Positions 54,619 to 63,925 are shown, counted from the first letter of the stretch. The stretch is 64,000 bases of DNA from Sporosarcina gallistercoris (GCF_014836415.1 NZ_JACSQY010000001.1:496001-560000), one strand, 5' to 3'. The notes: generated from the letters alone by a model not told the origin. Numbers and translations: made by a program.

Positions 54619-55257
54619 TCACTCTGATTCCACCCGCTGAGTTTCCTTCAACGCACTGTTCACTTCCAATGTCGATTGGTTAAATACTTGGATTGCATCC
54701 TCAAGTTTAGAACGTTGTTGGTTGACCGCAATTGTCGCTTCTTCCAATTCTACCCGTTTTACATTTTCCTCAATCAGCAGCCCGTATAAAGCACTCTGCA
54801 TATCCATCAACTCTTCGTATAGCCCGATGACTTCCCTGTGAAGGGCATATCTCTTCGTCAAGGCAGTTTTCAACTCGGCAACTGACGGCGAGCCTTCATC
54901 ACTAGCTTCATCGGAAAGTGCAGTAAGTTGTTCAATCGTTTCCTCTGCGTCATCGATCACTTCCTGTTCTCTTTTAATGAGTTGCCACCTTTCATCCAGA
55001 TAATTATCAAGTCTGGAAACCCCGCCTTCTACGAGTTCGCGTTCTTCAACACTGAAATCCACAGTCTTCTCGAAAAGAATCTGTTCTTTTTTCTCCAGAC
55101 TTGCCAATTGGTTTTCATATTCCGCCACTTTTTTTTCGTACGCTTGGATATCAGTTAAAATACTCCCTAATTCCCTCTGCATCTGATCCTTTTCTTCTGT
55201 ACAACCACTTACAACAAGCAATAAACACATCGGGATTATTAAAAACAGCTTCTGCAT
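54619..55257 (-). CDS. ykyA: Cell-wall-associated lipoprotein YkyA
   Basis: A 212-residue lipoprotein: signal peptide with lipobox VVSGC (cysteine 19), then almost continuous coiled coil rich in E, K, Q and L. Matches the YkyA family (putative cell-wall binding lipoprotein) in size and place between pdhA and def. Its promoter overlaps that of def. Confidence 0.85.
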   Translation of the reverse strand: MQKLFLIIPMCLLLVVSGCTEEKDQMQRELGSILTDIQAYEKKVAEYENQLASLEKKEQILFEKTVDFSVEERELVEGGVSRLDNYLDERWQLIKREQEVIDDAEETIEQLTALSDEASDEGSPSVAELKTALTKRYALHREVIGLYEELMDMQSALYGLLIEENVKRVELEEATIAVNQQRSKLEDAIQVFNQSTLEVNSALKETQRVESE

Positions 55258-55297
55258 TGTATCCCCCCGTCATTTTTCCAAGGTCAGCATTAAATCC

Positions 55298-55326
55298 TTT
55301 CACCTGTTTCACACTTCCATTATACT
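55298..55326 (+). promoter_or_regulatory. Overlapping divergent promoters of def (+) and ykyA (-)
   Basis: For def: TTTCAC (55298-55303), 17-base spacer, TATACT (55321-55326). On the minus strand the same bases hold TATAAT (55319-55324) for ykyA, with a weak -35. The two -10 boxes share four bases, so both polymerases cannot be bound at once. Confidence 0.55.
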
Positions 55327-55362
55327 AAGATTAGGCACTAAAACGAAAAGGAGACACCCATC

Positions 55363-55920
55363 ATGATTTTAATGAACGATATAATACGCGAAGGTCATCC
55401 AACTCTCAGAGAGCGTTCCGCGGAGGTCACGTTCCCTCTTTCTGAGCAAGATAAACAGCTTGCATCTGAATTACTAGAATATGTCATACACAGTCAAGAC
55501 GATGCCATAGCAGAAAAATATGGATTGCGTGCCGGAATCGGTCTGGCCGCTCCGCAAGTGAATCAACCTAAGCGGATGTTCGCTTTGCACATTGAACAAG
55601 AGAATGATAAAGATCTCAGTTTCGTGGCGATCAATCCTAGAATTGTCAGTCATTCAGTAGAACAAACTTATTTATCAACAGGTGAAGGCTGTCTATCTGT
55701 CGATCGCGAAGTAGAAGGGTTCGTACCGAGATATGCACGGATTACAATAAAAGCATTCGATGCAGAAGGAAACGAATTCAAAAAGCGGTTAAAGGGATTA
55801 CCCGCAATCGCGTTTCAACATGAGCTTGATCACTTAAACGGAATTATGTTCTACGATCACATCGATGCGAAAGAACCGTATAAAGACATTCCAGGTGCTT
55901 CCCCTTTCGAAAGGGAATGA
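55363..55920 (+). CDS. def: Peptide deformylase
   Basis: A 185-residue metallohydrolase with all three motifs: GIGLAAPQVNQ (about 65-75), EGCLSVDRE with the metal cysteine, and QHELDHLNG (HExxH). It removes the formyl group from nascent proteins. Type II-like length with an insertion between motifs, as in the second deformylase of B. subtilis. AAAAGGAG precedes the ATG. Confidence 0.95.
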   Translation: MILMNDIIREGHPTLRERSAEVTFPLSEQDKQLASELLEYVIHSQDDAIAEKYGLRAGIGLAAPQVNQPKRMFALHIEQENDKDLSFVAINPRIVSHSVEQTYLSTGEGCLSVDREVEGFVPRYARITIKAFDAEGNEFKKRLKGLPAIAFQHELDHLNGIMFYDHIDAKEPYKDIPGASPFERE

Positions 55921-55927
55921 TCCATAC

Positions 55928-55956
55928 TTGACAGAAAGTTCAAAATACGTTACACT
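55928..55956 (+). promoter_or_regulatory. SigA promoter of the 23-codon gene
   Basis: TTGACA (55928-55933, perfect), 17-base spacer, TACACT (55951-55956). It begins 8 bases after the def stop and leaves a very short leader before the ribosome site at about 55965. Confidence 0.8.
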
Positions 55957-55980
55957 TCTTTAACAAGGAGTGATATCGCC

Positions 55981-56052
55981 ATGTATAGGCGCCTGAAACG
56001 CAAATTGTTGAAACGGCTGAATGGCATCCTCGGGAAAAAGTCAATTGCATAA
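55981..56052 (+). CDS. Short cationic peptide (23 residues), unknown
   Basis: ATG at 55981 with AAGGAGTGA 7 bases upstream opens a 23-codon frame ending in TAA. The product starts MYRRLKRKLLKRLNG and ends KKSIA; nine of 23 residues are K or R, with leucines and isoleucines spaced so that an amphipathic helix is likely. Promoter, ribosome site and terminator (56062-56094) frame it as a complete tiny gene between def and rpoY. I know no family for it. It may act as a membrane- or RNA-binding peptide, or its translation may regulate rpoY-rnjA downstream; both are inference. Confidence 0.65.
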   Translation: MYRRLKRKLLKRLNGILGKKSIA

Positions 56053-56061
56053 CGTTTATAC

Positions 56062-56094
56062 GTCCACCCTTCATAAGGTGGGCTTTTCTTTATT
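56062..56094 (+). terminator. Terminator or attenuator before rpoY-rnjA
   Basis: CCACC (56064-56068), 8-base loop, GGTGG (56077-56081), GC, then TTTTCTTTATTTT. The short 5-bp stem (extendable with GT/GC) may be leaky. Confidence 0.65.
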
Positions 56095-56166
56095 TTCCCT
56101 GAATGACGTGGTACTATTAAAAATATCAGTCCAAAAATCGAACGTTTTCAAAAAGGAGAGCACAAC

Positions 56167-56376
56167 ATGATCTTTAAAGTTTATTATCAAGAAACCAAGG
56201 TACAAGTACCTGTCCGCGAAAATACAAAGACGATGTATGTAGAAGCTGAAACTCAACGCGAAGTGCGTAAAAAGCTGCAGGACCGCAACTACAACATCGA
56301 ATTCATCCAGCAACTTGAAGGGGAGCATCTCGAATATGAGAAGGCTTCTGAGCACTTCGAGCTTGAGCAGGTGTAA
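56167..56376 (+). CDS. rpoY: RNA polymerase epsilon subunit
   Basis: A 69-residue acidic protein beginning [19 protein letters not shown], the RpoY/YkzG (DUF1447) signature. It binds core RNA polymerase in Firmicutes. AAAAGGAG precedes the ATG. The next gene, rnjA, starts 3 bases after its stop: the universal rpoY-rnjA pair. Confidence 0.94.
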   Translation: MIFKVYYQETKVQVPVRENTKTMYVEAETQREVRKKLQDRNYNIEFIQQLEGEHLEYEKASEHFELEQV

Positions 56377-56379
56377 TTC

Positions 56380-58047
56380 ATGAAATCCATAAAAAATAAT
56401 GAAACTGCCGTTTTCGCCTTAGGCGGACTAGGTGAAATCGGTAAAAATACGTATGCCATTCAATTCCAAGATGAAATTATCCTGATTGATGCGGGCATCA
56501 AATTCCCAGAAGATGATTTACTCGGAATCGACTATGTCATTCCTGATTACACGTACTTAAAACGTAATGCCGATAAAATCAAAGGGCTTTTCATCACCCA
56601 TGGTCATGAAGACCACATCGGGGGCATCCCATATTTGTTGCGCCAGGTGAACATGCCTGTTTACGGCGGTAAATTGGCACTCGGTTTATTACGCAACAAA
56701 CTTGAAGAACATGGCCTTGTCCGTTCGACAAAGCTCATCGAGTATGGTGAAGAGGATGTTTTCAAATTCCGAAAAACATCCGTATCCTTCTTCCGCACGA
56801 CACATAGTATTCCTGATGCGTATGGTGTCGTTGTTAAAACTCCTTCAGGCAACATCGTCCACACAGGTGATTTCAAATTCGACTTCACCCCTGTCGGAGA
56901 ACCTGCCAACCTCGCTAAAATGGCGAAAATCGGTAGCGAAGGTGTTCTTTGCCTACTCTCGGATAGTACGAATGCTGAAGTTCCGAACTTCACGATGTCG
57001 GAACGGAAAGTCGGAGATAGTCTGAACGAAATCTTCAGAAAAGTGGACGGACGCATTATTTTCGCAACGTTCGCCTCGAATATCCACCGTTTGCAGCAAG
57101 TGATCGAAGCTGCACAGATTCATGGTCGGAAAGTTGCTGTCTTTGGACGCAGCATGGACAATGCGATAACAATCGGCCGTGAACTTGGCTATATCGACGC
57201 GCCTAAAGACCTTTTCGTAGATACGCAAAGCATTAATCGTTTGCCCGCAAACGAAGTGATGATTTTATGTACAGGCAGTCAAGGTGAACCGATGGCTGCA
57301 TTATCCAGAATCGCCAACGGCACACATCGTCAAGTTCAGATCCAACCAGGTGATACGGTGATTTTCTCTTCTTCACCTATTCCAGGCAATACGTTGAGTG
57401 TCAATAAGACGATCAATGCTTTGTTCCGCGCTGGAGCAGAAGTCATTCACGGCGCTCTGAATAATATCCATACATCGGGTCACGGATCACAAGAAGAACA
57501 AAAACTGATGCTGCGCCTGATTCAGCCGAAATTCTTCATGCCGATCCACGGTGAATATCGAATGCTGAAAATGCATGAAGAACTCGCCATTGCCTGTGAT
57601 GTGGAACCTGATAATGTCTTCATTATGTCTAATGGGGATGTCCTTGCACTTACCGAGGATACGGCACGCCCTGCTGGACGTGTTCCTTCAGGCGACATTT
57701 ATATTGACGGTAGCGGAATTGGTGATATCGGGAATGTCGTTCTTCGTGATCGTAAAAACCTTTCTGAAGACGGCCTCGTCATTGTCGTCGCAACGATTGA
57801 CAAGAAACGTAACCGGGTTGTTTCAGGGCCAGACCTCATTTCACGCGGATTCGTCTATATGCGGGAATCCGGTGCGATGATCAACGAAGCACAATATATG
57901 CTGACGCGTCAAATGCATCGCAAATTGTCGACTGGACCAGCTGATATCGGAGTACTGAAAAGTGAAATCATTGATACACTCAGTTCTTATCTGTACGACA
58001 AAACAAAGCGCAGACCTATGATTCTACCGGTCATTTTGGAAGTATAA
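56380..58047 (+). CDS. rnjA: Ribonuclease J1
   Basis: A 555-residue metallo-beta-lactamase/beta-CASP nuclease: HGHEDHIGG zinc motif at 74-82, [17 protein letters not shown], beta-CASP domain (about 210-360) and the C-terminal domain with GDIYIDGSG. It is the 5'-3' exonuclease and endonuclease of mRNA decay and rRNA maturation. Coupled to rpoY. Confidence 0.96.
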   Translation: MKSIKNNETAVFALGGLGEIGKNTYAIQFQDEIILIDAGIKFPEDDLLGIDYVIPDYTYLKRNADKIKGLFITHGHEDHIGGIPYLLRQVNMPVYGGKLALGLLRNKLEEHGLVRSTKLIEYGEEDVFKFRKTSVSFFRTTHSIPDAYGVVVKTPSGNIVHTGDFKFDFTPVGEPANLAKMAKIGSEGVLCLLSDSTNAEVPNFTMSERKVGDSLNEIFRKVDGRIIFATFASNIHRLQQVIEAAQIHGRKVAVFGRSMDNAITIGRELGYIDAPKDLFVDTQSINRLPANEVMILCTGSQGEPMAALSRIANGTHRQVQIQPGDTVIFSSSPIPGNTLSVNKTINALFRAGAEVIHGALNNIHTSGHGSQEEQKLMLRLIQPKFFMPIHGEYRMLKMHEELAIACDVEPDNVFIMSNGDVLALTEDTARPAGRVPSGDIYIDGSGIGDIGNVVLRDRKNLSEDGLVIVVATIDKKRNRVVSGPDLISRGFVYMRESGAMINEAQYMLTRQMHRKLSTGPADIGVLKSEIIDTLSSYLYDKTKRRPMILPVILEV

Positions 58048-58050
58048 AGA

Positions 58051-58098
58051 AAAACAGCCTTTCCCGATTGTTTGAAACAATCGGGAAAGGCTGTTTTT
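58051..58098. terminator. Bidirectional terminator, rnjA / ktrC
   Basis: AAAACAGCCTTTCCCGATTG and its complement form a stem of about 20 bp with a 7-base loop, the longest in the window, between convergent rnjA and ktrC. Confidence 0.9.
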
Positions 58099-58757
58099 TA
58101 ATGAAGTACTTTCTTCTCGAATCGATGAATATCGACATCCGATCCAATAACGATCAGTACGTCGTTCAATTGAATCTCTTCTATTGCTTGAGGTGAAACT
58201 AAAATATGATCTTCCCGCTTAATCGCGACAATATTGACACCGTATTTTGCACGGATATCCAAGTCGATCAATGTCGCACCAGACAGTTTTTGGTTTGCAC
58301 GGATTTCCACGATAGAATACTCATCCGATAGTTCCAAGTAATCGAGGATATCGTTTGATACCATTCGATTCGCAATACGCCGTCCCATATCACGCTCGGG
58401 ATGAATGACATGGTCTGCACCGATTTTCCGCAAGACTTTTTCATGATAATCATTTTGAGCTTTCACAGTGATTGTCTGCACGCCAAGTTCTTTTAAGATT
58501 AGTGTTGTGAGAATACTAGCTTGGATATTCTCTCCGATCGCAACGACGACATGCTCAAAATTACGAATTCCAAGTGAACGTAAAGACGATTCATCGGTTG
58601 TATCAGCCGCTACCGCTTGTGTGGCGATTTGAGCAAATTCATCCACTCTGTCCTGAGACTTATCAATCGCCATAACCGAAGCATCCAATTCAATTAGTTC
58701 GTTCACGATACTCCCGCCAAAGCGGCCAAGGCCGATGACGACAAATTCCTGTTTCAT
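58098..58757 (-). CDS. ktrC: Ktr potassium uptake regulatory subunit (KtrC/KtrA type)
   Basis: A 219-residue RCK protein: N-terminal Rossmann domain with VIGLGRFGGSIVNELIELD and an acidic residue at the end of the second strand, then a C-terminal TrkA_C domain (about 140-215). Such subunits bind ATP/ADP and c-di-AMP and gate Ktr channels. Neighbourhood with rnjA matches ktrC (ykqB). Confidence 0.9.
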   Translation of the reverse strand: MKQEFVVIGLGRFGGSIVNELIELDASVMAIDKSQDRVDEFAQIATQAVAADTTDESSLRSLGIRNFEHVVVAIGENIQASILTTLILKELGVQTITVKAQNDYHEKVLRKIGADHVIHPERDMGRRIANRMVSNDILDYLELSDEYSIVEIRANQKLSGATLIDLDIRAKYGVNIVAIKREDHILVSPQAIEEIQLNDVLIVIGSDVDIHRFEKKVLH

Positions 58758-58828
58758 ATCTCATCTCTCCGATTCACGTAAGAATGCGTTAAGTTTACCA
58801 CAGCAACGGGACTCGCTCAAATACCAAG

Positions 58829-58864
58829 AAAACCCGACGGTCCATGGAACGGACGCCGGGTTTT
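58829..58864 (-). terminator. Terminator of ykuU-ykuV
   Basis: Minus strand AAAACCCGGCGTCC pairs with GGACCGTCGGGTTTT (two mismatches), followed by CTTGG; the T-run lies inside the stem end. Confidence 0.65.
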
Positions 58865-58872
58865 GAAACTTA

Positions 58873-59322
58873 TTACTTCTTCATTTCATCGAGTACGCGG
58901 TTTACGCGCTTCTCAAGCATTTTCATACCGCTTCCGCCAGCTTGGAAGTGGCGAAGTTGCCCATCTTTATCGAAAACGTAATACGCAGGTACATACTGAT
59001 TTTCGAATGCATCATTCAATTTAAGCTCGCTATCCACATAAATCGGTTGTGTAATGTCGTGTTCTGCAGCCACTGCTTTGATATTCTCCAAATCCACGTC
59101 ATCTTCTGAACGCGGCATGTGGACCGCGACAACATTCAGTTCGTCTTGGTACTTATCACGAAATGCATTCACGTCCGGCATCGCTTCTTTACACATATGA
59201 CAGCTCACTGACCAAAAGTGAATGAGTGTCGGTTTTTCGCCAACGAGTTCAGTTTTAGTAACTTCACCGTTCAACCATGCTGTAGCGCCAGCCAATTCTG
59301 GCATCTGTTCACGTAATTTCAT
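58873..59322 (-). CDS. ykuV: Thioredoxin-like thiol-disulfide oxidoreductase YkuV
   Basis: A 149-residue thioredoxin-fold protein with active site CHMC (C41, C44) in HFWSVSCHMCKEAMPDVNAF, the cis-proline YVPAYYVFD and no signal peptide, so it is cytoplasmic. Very like YkuV of B. subtilis. It follows the peroxiredoxin gene ykuU after 80 bases and may reduce it or other bacillithiol-linked targets (inference). Confidence 0.92.
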   Translation of the reverse strand: MKLREQMPELAGATAWLNGEVTKTELVGEKPTLIHFWSVSCHMCKEAMPDVNAFRDKYQDELNVVAVHMPRSEDDVDLENIKAVAAEHDITQPIYVDSELKLNDAFENQYVPAYYVFDKDGQLRHFQAGGSGMKMLEKRVNRVLDEMKK

Positions 59323-59402
59323 GCGTCAGTTCCTCCTCTTGGATAAAAATCCCCGCTGTAAAAACTTAGCGGGGAACTTCAATCAATTATCAGTGTATGA
59401 GA

Positions 59403-59945
59403 TTATAGAGTTTCTTGACCAGGACGCCAGTTTGCTGGGCAAAGACCGCCAGTTTGGAGCGCTTGAAGTACACGAAGTGTTTCGTCTACGTCACGACCGA
59501 TATTGTTGTGGAATACTGTTTGGTATTGCATTTCGCCTTCTGGGTTGATGATGAAAAGGCCGCGCAATGCAATCCCCTCTTCTTCAATCAAAACGCCATA
59601 ATCACGAGATACTTCATGATTTGTATCAGCAGCAAGCGGGTAGTTCAAATCCCCAAGACCATTTTCTTTACGGTCTGTGTTGATCCAAGCTTTATGTGTG
59701 TGGACCGTATCTGTAGAAACTCCGATCACTTCTGCATCAAGGTCTTCAAATTCGTCATAGCGATCGGACATTGCAGTGATCTCTGTCGGGCAGACAAATG
59801 TGAAGTCCATTGGATAGAAGAACAATACTGTCCACTTATCATTTTTCATGTTTTCTTCAAGGCTTACTTTACCGAATGACTTGTCCGTCATTACAGCTTC
59901 CATTTCGAATCTTGGCGCTTGTTTACCAACCATGCGTTCTACCAT
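59403..59945 (-). CDS. ykuU: Typical 2-Cys peroxiredoxin YkuU
   Basis: A 180-residue AhpC/TSA protein: peroxidatic cysteine 52 in FVCPTEIT, resolving cysteine 169 in GGLCPANW, and FFYPMDFTF before the active site. Reduces hydroperoxides; the neighbouring YkuV is a plausible electron donor. TTGGAGGGA precedes the start. A Fur/PerR-type box lies about 103 bases upstream. Confidence 0.94.
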   Translation of the reverse strand: MVERMVGKQAPRFEMEAVMTDKSFGKVSLEENMKNDKWTVLFFYPMDFTFVCPTEITAMSDRYDEFEDLDAEVIGVSTDTVHTHKAWINTDRKENGLGDLNYPLAADTNHEVSRDYGVLIEEEGIALRGLFIINPEGEMQYQTVFHNNIGRDVDETLRVLQALQTGGLCPANWRPGQETL

Positions 59946-60047
59946 TCAAAATCCCTCCAATTATCTTCTGGGCGGAATTCTCATCCGCTCAATTCCTCTT
60001 TAGCTTATCAAATACCCGTCAGAATATCAATTAGAATGACTCATACA

Positions 60048-60062
60048 TAAGAATCATTATCG
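60048..60062 (-). promoter_or_regulatory. Fur/PerR-family box upstream of ykuU
   Basis: Minus strand CGATAATGATTCTTA fits the 7-1-7 Fur-family pattern TGATAATnATTATCA at 11 of 14 positions, and the PerR form at about 10. It lies upstream of a peroxiredoxin gene but far from its start. Confidence 0.35.
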
Positions 60063-60093
60063 AAAAATGTCATGTAATTGAGAAGATGGCCAA

Positions 60094-60423
60094 TTAGGAC
60101 TCTTCACTATCCGTGCACATCGATGGTTTTGTAGGTCTGGCTCCACAATAGTCGCAAGATGGGTCTTCACAGGAAGCTTCCCGCCATTCATCACAAGCAG
60201 CACAGTAGACTGAATCGAACTCTTCATTATAGACGAGTGAGCCCATGCAGCGGACACAATGATCCGCCATTTCCTCCCATTCGATCATCGTTTCACGATT
60301 ATATAAAAACACACGGGAACTGCCATCCGTTACGGTTCGCATGTCCTCATTCAGCGCAGTCTTCAGCAAATCGTTCCAGTGCCGGTCTTCCGGGTCAAAA
60401 TAAAAAAGCATTTTCTCGCCCAA
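60094..60423 (-). CDS. Small zinc-ribbon-like protein, unknown
   Basis: A 109-residue acidic protein. The first half (DPEDRHWNDLLKTALNED, then SSRVFLYNRET) has no known motif; the second half holds CVRC, CAAC and CEDPSCDYC, eight cysteines in a zinc-ribbon/knuckle-like order. Start TTG 60423 with GGGGGA 6 bases upstream; ATG at 60411 is the alternative. It lies between ykuU and the polyamine regulator, on the minus strand. I do not recognise a function. Confidence 0.65.
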   Translation of the reverse strand: MGEKMLFYFDPEDRHWNDLLKTALNEDMRTVTDGSSRVFLYNRETMIEWEEMADHCVRCMGSLVYNEEFDSVYCAACDEWREASCEDPSCDYCGARPTKPSMCTDSEES

Positions 60424-60569
60424 TCGGAGTCCCCCATTTCTTTGGTATTATTCTACTACGCATCAGACAATAATACAACGAAAGCCCGTTATATATCACT
60501 GTTTACACCACTTCTAGCTTATAGATCTCGAGTTTACTGAAACACTGCATTTGTTGCTGTAAGTTACTC

Positions 60570-60597
60570 TTGCATTCCTGTCATGATTTTGTATAAT
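60570..60597 (+). promoter_or_regulatory. SigA promoter of the pot regulator/operon
   Basis: TTGCAT (60570-60575), 16-base spacer, TATAAT (60592-60597), 65 bases before the regulator start. Confidence 0.65.
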
Positions 60598-60612
60598 GAA
60601 AGATGCTAAAAG

Positions 60613-60641
60613 TAAACTTGAAGTTCAGTTATACTAAACTT
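60613..60641 (+). promoter_or_regulatory. Candidate operator, direct repeats of TAAACTT
   Basis: TAAACTT at 60613-60619 and at 60635-60641, 22 bases (two helix turns) apart, each preceded by AG or AC. They lie just downstream of the -10 box and before the ribosome site, a place suited to autorepression. Confidence 0.4.
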
Positions 60642-60661
60642 CCACGAAAGTAGGATGTCAC

Positions 60662-61204
60662 ATGCAGATCGGCAGCAAAATCAAACGGCTGCGATTACAA
60701 AGCGGGCTCACGCAAGAAGAGCTTGGTGAACGCACTGATTTGACGAAAGGCTACATTTCTCAATTAGAGCGGGATTTGAATTCCCCTTCAATTGAAACGC
60801 TTTTCTCCTTGCTTGAAGTTCTCGGTACAACTCCAAAAGATTTTTTTGACGAAACAAAGAAGAGCGACCCCGTCGTTTATTCACCAGAAGACCAAACAAC
60901 GTATATAAACGATGAGTTGCATTACAAAATACGCTGGCTCATTCCTAGATCCAACGAAAATGAAATGGAACCCGTACATATTACGTTCTCTCATAAAGGG
61001 GAGCTGAAACAGTTCGCCCCTTCCCTTTCTGAAACGTTCATCTATGTTCTTGCTGGGAACGTTGAGATAGAGATCGGAACTCGTATCTATACGGCTAGTG
61101 AAGGGGATGCGGTGTACTATTCTGCAGAAGATCAGCACCGTATTTCAAATGCACACGACGGAATCAGCGAACTTTTACTTGTCGCTACAGAATCTTACTT
61201 ATAA
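60662..61204 (+). CDS. XRE-cupin transcription regulator of polyamine uptake (PuuR-like)
   Basis: A 180-residue protein: N-terminal HTH_3 domain (about 6-60; [20 protein letters not shown] and [19 protein letters not shown]) and C-terminal cupin domain (about 105-178). Such HTH-cupin regulators sit ahead of potABCD in many Firmicutes and respond to polyamines. potA begins 17 bases after its stop, so the five genes look like one operon under autocontrol. Confidence 0.87.
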   Translation: MQIGSKIKRLRLQSGLTQEELGERTDLTKGYISQLERDLNSPSIETLFSLLEVLGTTPKDFFDETKKSDPVVYSPEDQTTYINDELHYKIRWLIPRSNENEMEPVHITFSHKGELKQFAPSLSETFIYVLAGNVEIEIGTRIYTASEGDAVYYSAEDQHRISNAHDGISELLLVATESYL

Positions 61205-61220
61205 AAAAGGGGGACCTTCA

Positions 61221-62324
61221 TTGTCCACGCAACCAATCATTCGCTTTGAGAATGTCAGCAAACGTTTCGGCGAAGACACAACTGTTTTAGATGGCGTTTC
61301 TTTTGAAATGGAACGCGGAAAGTTCTACACACTTCTCGGTCCTTCCGGATGTGGGAAAACTACAATCCTGCGACTGATCGCTGGTTTTTCTGAGCCTTCT
61401 GAAGGCACAATTTACTTTAACGGAAAATCCGTCAACCAAACACCTGCCAACGAACGTCAAGTGAACACCGTGTTCCAGGATTACGCCCTGTTCCCGCATT
61501 TGAATGTCTATGAAAACGTCGCATTCGGTTTACGTATAAAAAAAGTGAAAAAACCGGAAGTCGATCGACGTGTGAAAGAAGCTCTCAAATTCGTCAACCT
61601 CGATGGGTATGAAAACCGGGAGATCACCGAAATGTCTGGTGGACAACGCCAGCGTGTTGCGATTGCACGCGCAATCATCAACGATCCGGAAGTCATTTTG
61701 TTGGATGAACCCCTTTCAGCACTCGATTTGAAATTGCGTTCAGCGATGCAGTATGAGCTGCGTGAACTGCAGCAGCGTCTTGGCAAGACGTTCATTTTTG
61801 TCACACATGACCAGGAAGAAGCACTTGCGATGTCTGATGAAATCTTCGTCATGAATTCTGGGCAGATTCAACAATCAGGTACCCCTATCGATATTTACGA
61901 TGAACCTATCAACCGGTTCGTCGCTGATTTCATCGGGGAATCCAACATCGTCTCTGGCGTCATGATTGAAGACTATCTCGTAGAATTCAACGGAAAACGC
62001 TTTGAATGCGCCGATGCCGGACTGCAGCCTAATGAGAAGGTCGACATCGTACTTCGACCTGAAGATATTGAAATCACTCCGGTGAATTCCGGGAAACTGA
62101 CAGTAACCGTAGATACTTCCCTTTTCCGTGGTGTCCATTATGAAATTTCAACCTATGACCAAGATGGCAACGAATGGCTCGTCCATTCCACGAAAAAAGC
62201 TGAGGTCGGTATGCAAATCGGGCTGGACTTCATCCCTGAAAATATTCACGTCATGCGTCTTAACGAATCAGAGGAAGACTATGATGCGCGTCTTGAAGCG
62301 TATGGTGCGGCGGATGAAGACTAA
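61221..62324 (+). CDS. potA: Spermidine/putrescine ABC transporter ATPase
   Basis: A 367-residue ABC ATPase: Walker [10 protein letters not shown] (about 38-46), Q-loop [10 protein letters not shown], signature [14 protein letters not shown], Walker [14 protein letters not shown]-loop THDQEEAL, and a C-terminal TOBE domain (about 280-350). The TTG at 61221 with AGGGGG at 8 bases is the start; the open frame to 61098 overlaps the regulator gene. Confidence 0.93.
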   Translation: MSTQPIIRFENVSKRFGEDTTVLDGVSFEMERGKFYTLLGPSGCGKTTILRLIAGFSEPSEGTIYFNGKSVNQTPANERQVNTVFQDYALFPHLNVYENVAFGLRIKKVKKPEVDRRVKEALKFVNLDGYENREITEMSGGQRQRVAIARAIINDPEVILLDEPLSALDLKLRSAMQYELRELQQRLGKTFIFVTHDQEEALAMSDEIFVMNSGQIQQSGTPIDIYDEPINRFVADFIGESNIVSGVMIEDYLVEFNGKRFECADAGLQPNEKVDIVLRPEDIEITPVNSGKLTVTVDTSLFRGVHYEISTYDQDGNEWLVHSTKKAEVGMQIGLDFIPENIHVMRLNESEEDYDARLEAYGAADED

Positions 62325-63141
62325 TCGCGCTGGGCTTCGTTTATCTATGGTCCCTTACTCTCTTTGGATACTGCTTTTCGTAATTGCGCCAATCGGGTTG
62401 ATCGTGTACTACTCATTTTTCAATCTTAGTGGCGATTTCACATTGGATAACTATAAAAACTTTTTCACTTCCGTTTATTTAAAACTGACAGTGAGCTCAT
62501 TCTGGTATGCGTTTCTCATCACGTTCTTCTCGTTGCTGATTTCCTATCCGACAGCTTATTTCTTAACAAAGTTGAAGCATAAACAGCTGTGGCTGTTACT
62601 GATCATCATCCCATCGTGGATCAATCTTTTGCTGAAGACGTATGCATTCATCGGGCTGATGGGCTTGTATGGGCCGGTCAATGCATTGCTTGAAACGGTC
62701 GGCATCGGGAAACAGCAGATTTTGTTCACTGACTTCAGTTTCGTGTTCGTATCTGTTTATATCTTCATACCATTTATGATTTTGCCGATTTTCAATGCGC
62801 TTGATAAATTGAATCCTGCACTGATAGATGCCTCGCGGGATTTAGGTGCGAATGCCTGGACGACTTTCAGACGCGTCATTTGGCCGCTTACATTGAATGG
62901 AGTGAAGTCAGGGATCCAAGTCGTGTTCATCCCCGCACTATCTTTGTTCATGATCACTCGACTTATTGCAGGAAACAAAGTCATTACGCTCGGTACAGCA
63001 ATTGAACAGCAATTCCTCGTTACACAAAACTGGGGCATGGGCTCGACGATTGCAGTGTTCTTAATTCTATTCATGGTGATCATTTTGCTTCTTACGACTG
63101 CGAACGAAAGGGGGATGGCTGGAAGTGGAAAGAAACGGTAA
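62314..63141 (+). CDS. potB: Spermidine/putrescine ABC permease PotB
   Basis: A 275-residue permease with six membrane helices and the EAA loop near [20 protein letters not shown]. It overlaps the potA 3' end; ATG at 62314 (MKTNRAGLR) or ATG at 62302 are both possible because no clear ribosome site separates them, and coupling to potA is likely. Much longer frame to 62128 is inside potA and rejected. Confidence 0.9.
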   Translation: MKTNRAGLRLSMVPYSLWILLFVIAPIGLIVYYSFFNLSGDFTLDNYKNFFTSVYLKLTVSSFWYAFLITFFSLLISYPTAYFLTKLKHKQLWLLLIIIPSWINLLLKTYAFIGLMGLYGPVNALLETVGIGKQQILFTDFSFVFVSVYIFIPFMILPIFNALDKLNPALIDASRDLGANAWTTFRRVIWPLTLNGVKSGIQVVFIPALSLFMITRLIAGNKVITLGTAIEQQFLVTQNWGMGSTIAVFLILFMVIILLLTTANERGMAGSGKKR

Positions 63142-63925
63142 ACTCCCAAAAATCTATTTGACGGCTGTCTTTCTTGTGTTGTATGCACCGATTTTTTACT
63201 TGATTTTTTACTCATTCAACTCTGGCGGCACGATGTCCAATTTCGAGTCCTTCACTTGGGAGCATTACGCTGCTGTATTTGAAGATAAGCGGCTCATTAT
63301 TATCGTGCTCAATACGGTAGTCGTCGCCTTGCTCTCTGCATTGATATCCACTGCAATTGGTGTGATGGGAGCGATCACGATCCATTATATGAAGAACAAA
63401 GCGATGCGGAACGCCATGCTTTCCATGAATAGTATTCTTATGGTAAGTCCTGACGTCATCATCGGTGCTTCATTCCTCATATTGTTCACGTTAGTCGGCA
63501 TTAAACTCGGGTTCGCCTCTGTGCTTCTGTCTCATATTGCGTTCAGTATTCCCATTGTCGTCATTATGGTGTTGCCGAAATTGCAGGAGATGAGTCCGAC
63601 TCTGATTGATGCTGCACTCGACTTAGGCGCTACTCGAAAAGAAATTATGTCCCGTGTCATTTTGCCGTTCATCAAACCAGGGATTTTTGCAGGATTTTTC
63701 CTAGCACTTACGTATTCACTGGATGATTTTGCGGTGACATTCTTTGTAACCGGTAACGGATTCTCCACACTCTCTGTTGAAATCTATTCAATGGCCAGAA
63801 CCGGTGTCACGTTAACGATCAATGCACTATCCGGTCTCATCTTTGTAATTACAGCTGGTCTGATTTTAGGCTATTACTTCATTACAAACCGGCCTAAAAC
63901 TCCTGCCGTGGGGGTGAAACGATGA
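63125..63925 (+). CDS. potC: Spermidine/putrescine ABC permease PotC
   Basis: A 266-residue permease with six helices and the EAA loop LIDAALDLGATRKEIMSRVILP (split here as LIDAALDLGA and ILPFIKPG). The GTG at 63125 overlaps the potB end by 17 bases, with GGGGG about 10 bases upstream. Forms the membrane channel with PotB. Confidence 0.92.
   Translation: MERNGKLPKIYLTAVFLVLYAPIFYLIFYSFNSGGTMSNFESFTWEHYAAVFEDKRLIIIVLNTVVVALLSALISTAIGVMGAITIHYMKNKAMRNAMLSMNSILMVSPDVIIGASFLILFTLVGIKLGFASVLLSHIAFSIPIVVIMVLPKLQEMSPTLIDAALDLGATRKEIMSRVILPFIKPGIFAGFFLALTYSLDDFAVTFFVTGNGFSTLSVEIYSMARTGVTLTINALSGLIFVITAGLILGYYFITNRPKTPAVGVKR

Noticed and set aside
56661..57228. Antisense frames of 131 and 91 codons
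   Set aside because: Inside rnjA on the opposite strand, no independent support.
62128..62313. N-terminal extension of potB
   Set aside because: Lies within the potA reading region in another frame and lacks membrane segments typical of the permease start.
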